DNA from: Tardiphaga sp.
GTDB taxonomy: Bacteria > Pseudomonadota > Alphaproteobacteria > Rhizobiales > Xanthobacteraceae
Assembly (NCBI GenBank): GCA_014377915.1
Contig: JACMOT010000181.1
Coordinates: forward strand, 1-9,556
Reading direction: 5' to 3'
Length of the DNA stretch: 9,556 nucleotides
Position numbers and translations under genes: made by a program. Numbering within the stretch: position 1 is the first letter of the stretch; every line of letters begins with the position of its first letter. Below the pieces are notes generated by a model. It did not search any database. It was not told the DNA's origin and saw only the letters and a program-made list of their open reading frames with translations. Positions 5,877 through 9,556 of this stretch are shown here, in pieces.

Positions 5877-6863
5877 ATGAACAAGCCAATATTGACCGGT
5901 CCGGCACAGGACAGCTTGCGCCTGAGCGATATCACCTGCTGCCCCCGCTGCCGGTCGACCATCGCCGGTCAGGGAGCGCAGACGCGCTGCTCCAACGCCG
6001 TCTGCGCCTATGCTGCCGACGGGTTTCCCACGGTGGATGGGCAGCAGGTGCTGATCGATTTCGAGTCCAGCATCTTCGACCGCGAAACCTATCACGACAA
6101 CAGTGGCTCGGTGCTGGATCGCGATGTGCTGAATCACTCGATCGGCTCCCGCCTGCATCGCTTCACGTTCGGCGAGAATCCGGTCGCCGGCGAAAATTGC
6201 AGGACCTTTGTCACGCTGGCAAAGCAGCGGTCTCCCAGGCCGCGAATCCTGGTGGTCGGTGGCGCCAAGATCGGCTCCGGCGCGGAGCATCTCTACGACG
6301 ACCCCACGCTGGAGGTGGTCGGCACGGACGTGTTTTCATCGCCCCACACCAGGCTGGTCGCTGACGCCCATAAGCTACCCTTCGTGGATCAGTCCTTCGA
6401 CGGCGTCTGGATCCAGGCCGTACTTGAACATGTGCTTGAGCCCATCGACGTGGTCTCGGAAATCCACCGGGTGCTGCGGGACAACGGGCTGGTCTACGCC
6501 GAGACCCCGTTCATGCAGCAGGTGCATGAGCGGGCTTACGATTTCACGCGATTTACCCAGAGCGGGCATCGCTGGCTGTTCAGGTCGTTCACGGAAATCA
6601 GCGCCGGGCCCGTCACTGGCGGCGGCGTCGCGCTGCTATGGTCGATCCGCTATCTATTCCGGGCGTTCGGTGTCGGCGACGGCGTTTCGCGCCTGGCCGC
6701 CCTGCCCTTCTTCTGGCTGAGATTTCTGGACGGCTTCGGCCGCGGCCGGGCCAGGGCCGACGCCGCCAGCGGCCTGTTCTTCATGGGACGACGCTCCGAC
6801 CACGCCCTGGCGCCGAGCTCGATGCCGCAATACTACAAGAACCAGCAGCTTGCCGCCGGTTGA
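5877..6863 (+). CDS. SAM-dependent methyltransferase with N-terminal zinc ribbon
   Basis: The 328-residue protein (counted from the ATG) combines a small N-terminal zinc ribbon, Cys22-x2-Cys25 and Cys38-x4-Cys43, with a class I methyltransferase domain of the Methyltransf_11 kind. SAM-binding motifs are RILVVGGAKIGSG (113-125), VVGTDVF with Asp141 as the likely ribose contact, VADAHKLPF (151-159) and FDGVWIQAVLEHV (164-176). The ribbon recalls Trm112-like domains fused to methyltransferases that act on lipids, sugars or small molecules; the substrate cannot be told. Two further in-frame starts exist upstream: GTG at 5868, which has GAAAGG five bases before it and is a serious rival, and TTG at 5853. 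No signal peptide is present; a hydrophobic patch around 240-275 may lie against the membrane. The preceding gene ends in a strong terminator, so this gene needs its own promoter. The next gene is convergent. Confidence 0.85.
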   Translation: MNKPILTGPAQDSLRLSDITCCPRCRSTIAGQGAQTRCSNAVCAYAADGFPTVDGQQVLIDFESSIFDRETYHDNSGSVLDRDVLNHSIGSRLHRFTFGENPVAGENCRTFVTLAKQRSPRPRILVVGGAKIGSGAEHLYDDPTLEVVGTDVFSSPHTRLVADAHKLPFVDQSFDGVWIQAVLEHVLEPIDVVSEIHRVLRDNGLVYAETPFMQQVHERAYDFTRFTQSGHRWLFRSFTEISAGPVTGGGVALLWSIRYLFRAFGVGDGVSRLAALPFFWLRFLDGFGRGRARADAASGLFFMGRRSDHALAPSSMPQYYKNQQLAAG

Positions 6864-6957
6864 ATGATCAAGCGGCCGGGTCGGTGATCCCGCACTCTGG
6901 TTGCTACAGGCTTTGAGCAAGGCGCAGATAGCATTTGAAGCAAAGGTTGCTGTCGTC

Positions 6958-7096
6958 GCCTCTCCGCTTGCGGGAAAGGTGGATCGAACACGCAAAGCCG
7001 CGCGAGACGGGTGAGGGGCGGTAGCGACGGGGCGCGTGGCTCCCCCTCTCCCGCCTTCGCTTCGCTCAGGCCCCCTCCCCCAGGAGGGGGAGGGGG
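6958..7096 (+). repeat. Dispersed intergenic repeat, copy A
   Basis: This copy shares ordered blocks with copy B at 9380-9538: GGTGGATCG (6978-6986), CGAGACGGGTGAGGGG (7003-7018, identical in both) and the CCGCCTTCGCTTCGCT block (7051-7070, 18 of 20 bases). The middle and the right-hand hairpin differ between copies. It fills most of the 245-bp gap between the convergent methyltransferase and fadJ genes. The family is of a type I recognise from Rhizobiales genomes; it encodes nothing. Confidence 0.8.
7071..7096. other. Perfect C-rich/G-rich hairpin ending repeat A
   Basis: CCCCCTCCCCC (7071-7081) pairs with GGGGGAGGGGG (7086-7096) over a 4-base AGGA loop, an 11-bp stem of almost pure GC. It lies 12 bases beyond the fadJ stop. 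On the fadJ strand the T-run comes before the stem, so it is not a standard intrinsic terminator, but it could stall polymerase or protect the 3' end of the message. The plus strand has G-runs that could stack as a short quadruplex. Confidence 0.6.
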
Positions 7097-7108
7097 AAAA
7101 ACAGCAGC

Positions 7109-9325
7109 CTACGCCGCCGCGAGCTTCTTCGGCGGGAAGCGGCCGTAGAAGGTCTCGCCCTTGGCCGCCATGTCTTCCAGCAGTTTGGGCGGCGTGGAGC
7201 GCGAGCCGTATTTGGCCTCTAGCTTGTGGCAGAGTTCGACAAACTGCTTCGTCCCCATGAAGTCGATGTAGCTCAGCGTACCGCCGGTGAAGGGGGCAAA
7301 GCCGAAGCCGAGGATCGAGCCGACATCGGCCTCGCGCGGATCGGTGATGACGTGATCCTCGACGGTGCGCGCGGCTTCCACCGCCTGCACCACGAGGAAG
7401 CGCTGCTTCAGCTCCTCGACATCGAGCGTGTCGGGATCGACCGGCTTTGGCACCAGTTCACCAAGCCCGTGCCACAGGCTCTTCTGGCCCTTGCCCTTGG
7501 CCGGATATTCGTAAAAGCCCTTGCCGTTCTTGCGGCCGAGGCGCTCCTGCTTCTCGACCATCTCGACGATCAGCTTTTTCTGCGCCTGATCGACCGCCTG
7601 CGAGCCGAGATCGGCCTCGGTGGCCTTCATGATCTTGAGCACCAGATCGAGTGCGATCTCGTCCGACAATGACAGCGGGCCGACCGGCATGCCGGCCATC
7701 TTGGCGGTATTCTCAATCATCGCCGGCGGCACGCCTTCCATCAGCATTTCCAGCCCTTCGGCGGTGAAGCGCAGCACACAACGGTTGGCGAAGAAGCCAC
7801 GCGAATCATTGACCACGATCGGCGTCTTGCCAATCACCCGGACGTAATCCAGCGCGGTCGCCAGCGCGACATCGCCGGTGTTCTTGCCAACGATGATCTC
7901 CACCAGCATCATCTTCTCGACCGGCGAGAAGAAATGGATGCCGATGAATTTCGACTGGTCGGTGAATTCCTCGGCGAGCGAGTTGATCGGCAGCGTCGAG
8001 GTGTTGGACGCTATGATCGCGCCTTCCTTCAGTAACGGCTGCACCTTCTTGTAGATCTCGGCCTTCACCGCGCGATCCTCGAACACCGCCTCGATGACGA
8101 GGTCGCAGTCTTTGATCACGTCGAAATCGGCCGTCGCGGTGATCCTCGCCATCAGCGCGGCCTTGTCGGCTTCCTTCGCCCGACCCTTGCTGATCAAGCC
8201 GTCGATGGCCGCTTCGCAGTGGCCGAGACCCTTGTCGGCACTGGCCTGATCGCGGTCGATCAGCACCACATCCATGCCGCCGCGCGCCGAGACGAAACCG
8301 ACCGACGCCCCCATGAAGCCGGCGCCGATGATGGCCAGCTTCTTCACCTTGGTCGGCGGAACGTTTGGCGGACGGCGCGCACCCTTGCTGAGCTCCTGCA
8401 TCGAGATGAACAGGCTGCGGACCATCGCCGCCGCTTCCTTGCTCTGCAGGATTTTGGCGAAATAGCGCGACTCGACGCGCAGCGCGGCGTCCATCGGGAG
8501 CTGCAGGCCTTCATAGACGCACTGCATGATCGCGCGCGCCGCGGGATAGTTGTCGAACGTCTCGCGGCGATAGATCGCGTTGCCGGCGGGGAACAGCTGC
8601 ATGCCTTGCTTGGAATAGACCGGACCGCCAGGCAGCTTGAAGCCCTTCTCGTCCCACGGCGCCGCGGCCTTGCCACCGGCCTTGATCCATTCCTTGGCCG
8701 CCGTGATCAGTTCGGCCGCGGGCACCACGGCGCCGATCAGGTTCATCGCCTTCGCCTTGGTGAGGTTGATGGCCTCGCCCTTCAGCAGCATCTGCATGGT
8801 GTCCTGCGGCTGCAGCAGCCGCGCCAGGCGCTGGGTGCCGCCGCCGCCGGGGAACAGGCCGACCTTGATCTCGGGCAGGCCGAGTTTGGTCTTGGGATTG
8901 TCCGCGGCCACGCGATAGTGGCAGGCCAGCGTCACTTCAAACGCGCCGCCGAGCGCAAGGCCGTTGATCGCCGCGACCCACGGCTTGCCAGAGGTCTCGA
9001 TCCTGCGCAGCGTCAGCGACAGTTTGCGGCTCTCGTCGAACAGCAATTGCTGCGCGGCTTCCTCGCCCTTGGCCTTTCGGGTCTCGGCGAAGGCCTTGTT
9101 CATACCTTCCAGCATCGACAGGTCGGCGCCGGCGGAGAACGCCTCCTTGCCGGAGGTGATGACGACACCCTTCACGGCGGCGTCCGCGGTGGTCTGGTCG
9201 ACGATGGCGCCGAGCTCTTCGATGGTGGTGGTGTCGAGCACGTTCATCGAACGGCCGGGAATGTCCCAGGTGACAAGGGCAATGCCGTCGGCGTCAGTCT
9301 CGATCTTGAAATTCTTGAAGGTCAT
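7109..9325 (-). CDS. fadJ: Bifunctional enoyl-CoA hydratase / 3-hydroxyacyl-CoA dehydrogenase
   Basis: This is the alpha subunit of the fatty acid beta-oxidation complex. It hydrates enoyl-CoA and then oxidises 3-hydroxyacyl-CoA with NAD; the partner would be a thiolase. In the 738-residue protein the crotonase domain comes first: oxyanion-hole segment FSAGADLS (63-70), NGLALGGAFE with Glu130, and LGLPEIKVGLFPGGGG with Glu152, matching the two catalytic glutamates of FadB. A linker leads to the NAD-binding domain with GAGFMG (334-339) and IDRD (356-359), then NTSTLPINSLA (441-451) and catalytic His464 in GIHFFSPVEKMM. Two C-terminal helical dehydrogenase domains complete it. The frame stays open 40 codons upstream to 9445, but that part reads through a repeat. 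The ATG at 9325 has GGGAG six bases before it and gives the family's N-terminus. The thiolase gene is not in view and may lie beyond the right edge. fadB would be an equally fair symbol. Confidence 0.94.
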   Translation of the reverse strand: MTFKNFKIETDADGIALVTWDIPGRSMNVLDTTTIEELGAIVDQTTADAAVKGVVITSGKEAFSAGADLSMLEGMNKAFAETRKAKGEEAAQQLLFDESRKLSLTLRRIETSGKPWVAAINGLALGGAFEVTLACHYRVAADNPKTKLGLPEIKVGLFPGGGGTQRLARLLQPQDTMQMLLKGEAINLTKAKAMNLIGAVVPAAELITAAKEWIKAGGKAAAPWDEKGFKLPGGPVYSKQGMQLFPAGNAIYRRETFDNYPAARAIMQCVYEGLQLPMDAALRVESRYFAKILQSKEAAAMVRSLFISMQELSKGARRPPNVPPTKVKKLAIIGAGFMGASVGFVSARGGMDVVLIDRDQASADKGLGHCEAAIDGLISKGRAKEADKAALMARITATADFDVIKDCDLVIEAVFEDRAVKAEIYKKVQPLLKEGAIIASNTSTLPINSLAEEFTDQSKFIGIHFFSPVEKMMLVEIIVGKNTGDVALATALDYVRVIGKTPIVVNDSRGFFANRCVLRFTAEGLEMLMEGVPPAMIENTAKMAGMPVGPLSLSDEIALDLVLKIMKATEADLGSQAVDQAQKKLIVEMVEKQERLGRKNGKGFYEYPAKGKGQKSLWHGLGELVPKPVDPDTLDVEELKQRFLVVQAVEAARTVEDHVITDPREADVGSILGFGFAPFTGGTLSYIDFMGTKQFVELCHKLEAKYGSRSTPPKLLEDMAAKGETFYGRFPPKKLAAA

Positions 9326-9331
9326 GTGTCG

Positions 9332-9336
9332 CTCCC
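9332..9336 (-). promoter_or_regulatory. Ribosome binding site deciding the fadJ start
   Basis: GGGAG on the minus strand lies six bases before the ATG at 9325. This selects that start over in-frame codons farther upstream, which lie inside repeat B. Confidence 0.75.
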
Positions 9337-9379
9337 GGTAATGCCTGCAGCCATAAGGCGCCAGCGTTGATGTCTCTGC

Positions 9380-9538
9380 CCCTCTCCCCTTGTGGGAGAG
9401 GGTGGATCGCCCGCAAAGCGGTCGAGACGGGTGAGGGGTGGTCACAAACTACGAGCTTTGCTGCCCCCTCATCCGCCTCCGCTTCGCTGAGGCACCTTCT
9501 CCCACCTAGCGAAGCTCCGCTTCGCGTGGGGGAGAAGG
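9380..9538 (+). repeat. Dispersed intergenic repeat, copy B
   Basis: Same family and orientation as copy A. It opens with a perfect 9-bp stem, CCCTCTCCC/GGGAGAGGG (9380-9388 and 9394-9402). The shared blocks follow (9401-9409, 9423-9438, 9473-9492). It closes with a nested hairpin: CCTTCTCCC-type outer arms (about 9495-9505 and 9526-9538) around GCGAAGC-TCC-GCTTCGC (9509-9525). It occupies the region upstream of fadJ, so it would be in the leader or promoter zone of that gene. Beyond it to the window end I see no gene. Confidence 0.8.
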
Positions 9539-9556
9539 AAGAACGCGCTACACCCG

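Noticed and set aside
7071..7096. G/C-rich hairpin as the intrinsic terminator of fadJ
   Set aside because: On the fadJ strand the T-run precedes the stem and is not behind it, and the stem belongs to a dispersed repeat. Kept only as a structural feature.
8219..9370. A 383-codon plus-strand frame opposite fadJ
   Set aside because: Antisense to conserved crotonase and dehydrogenase motifs; composition is that of a GC-rich shadow frame with no ribosome binding site that stands out.

Overview
The window looks like chromosomal DNA of a GC-rich alphaproteobacterium of the Bradyrhizobium/Rhodopseudomonas group (Nitrobacteraceae). This rests on the high GC, the protein types (an alphaproteobacterial plant-type GshA, a fused FadB/FadJ-like beta-oxidation protein), and intergenic repeats that I recognise from that group: one beginning CGTCATTGCGAGCGAAGCGA and one built around CTTCGCTTCGCTcAGG. 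No database search was possible, so the genus is an inference.

Layout. Positions 2-763 (+) hold the C-terminal half of the TldD metalloprotease. Its stop codon overlaps the start of a type I signal peptidase (lepB-like, 760-1536, +). A palindromic repeat at 1559-1656 separates this pair from a small nucleotidyltransferase-fold protein (1673-2245, +). That gene converges, with a 9-nt gap, on a secreted two-PAN/apple-domain protein (2255-2815, -). Next come gshA (glutamate-cysteine ligase, 2925-4295, -) and a MarR-family regulator (4392-4889, -). Facing away from marR is a beta-class glutathione S-transferase (5017-5631, +), which ends in a strong intrinsic terminator. A zinc-ribbon SAM-dependent methyltransferase follows (about 5877-6863, +). 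A bifunctional enoyl-CoA hydratase/3-hydroxyacyl-CoA dehydrogenase (7109-9325, -) converges on it. Two same-orientation copies of one repeat family bracket that last gene (about 6958-7096 and 9380-9538).

How the genes fit together. The most coherent unit is marR-gshA reading left and gst reading right. Their shared 127-bp intergenic region carries two near-identical GATGCAGCTGCAT palindromes placed over plausible divergent promoters. The simple model is that the MarR protein represses its own transcript, possibly including gshA, together with the GST gene. Glutathione synthesis and use would then respond to one signal. The other genes are ordinary housekeeping or accessory functions without an obvious shared pathway.

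I see no tRNA, rRNA, CRISPR array, phage gene, transposase or toxin-antitoxin pair. Nothing in the window is clearly a previously undescribed system. The MarR/glutathione regulatory arrangement and the repeats are the parts most worth checking.
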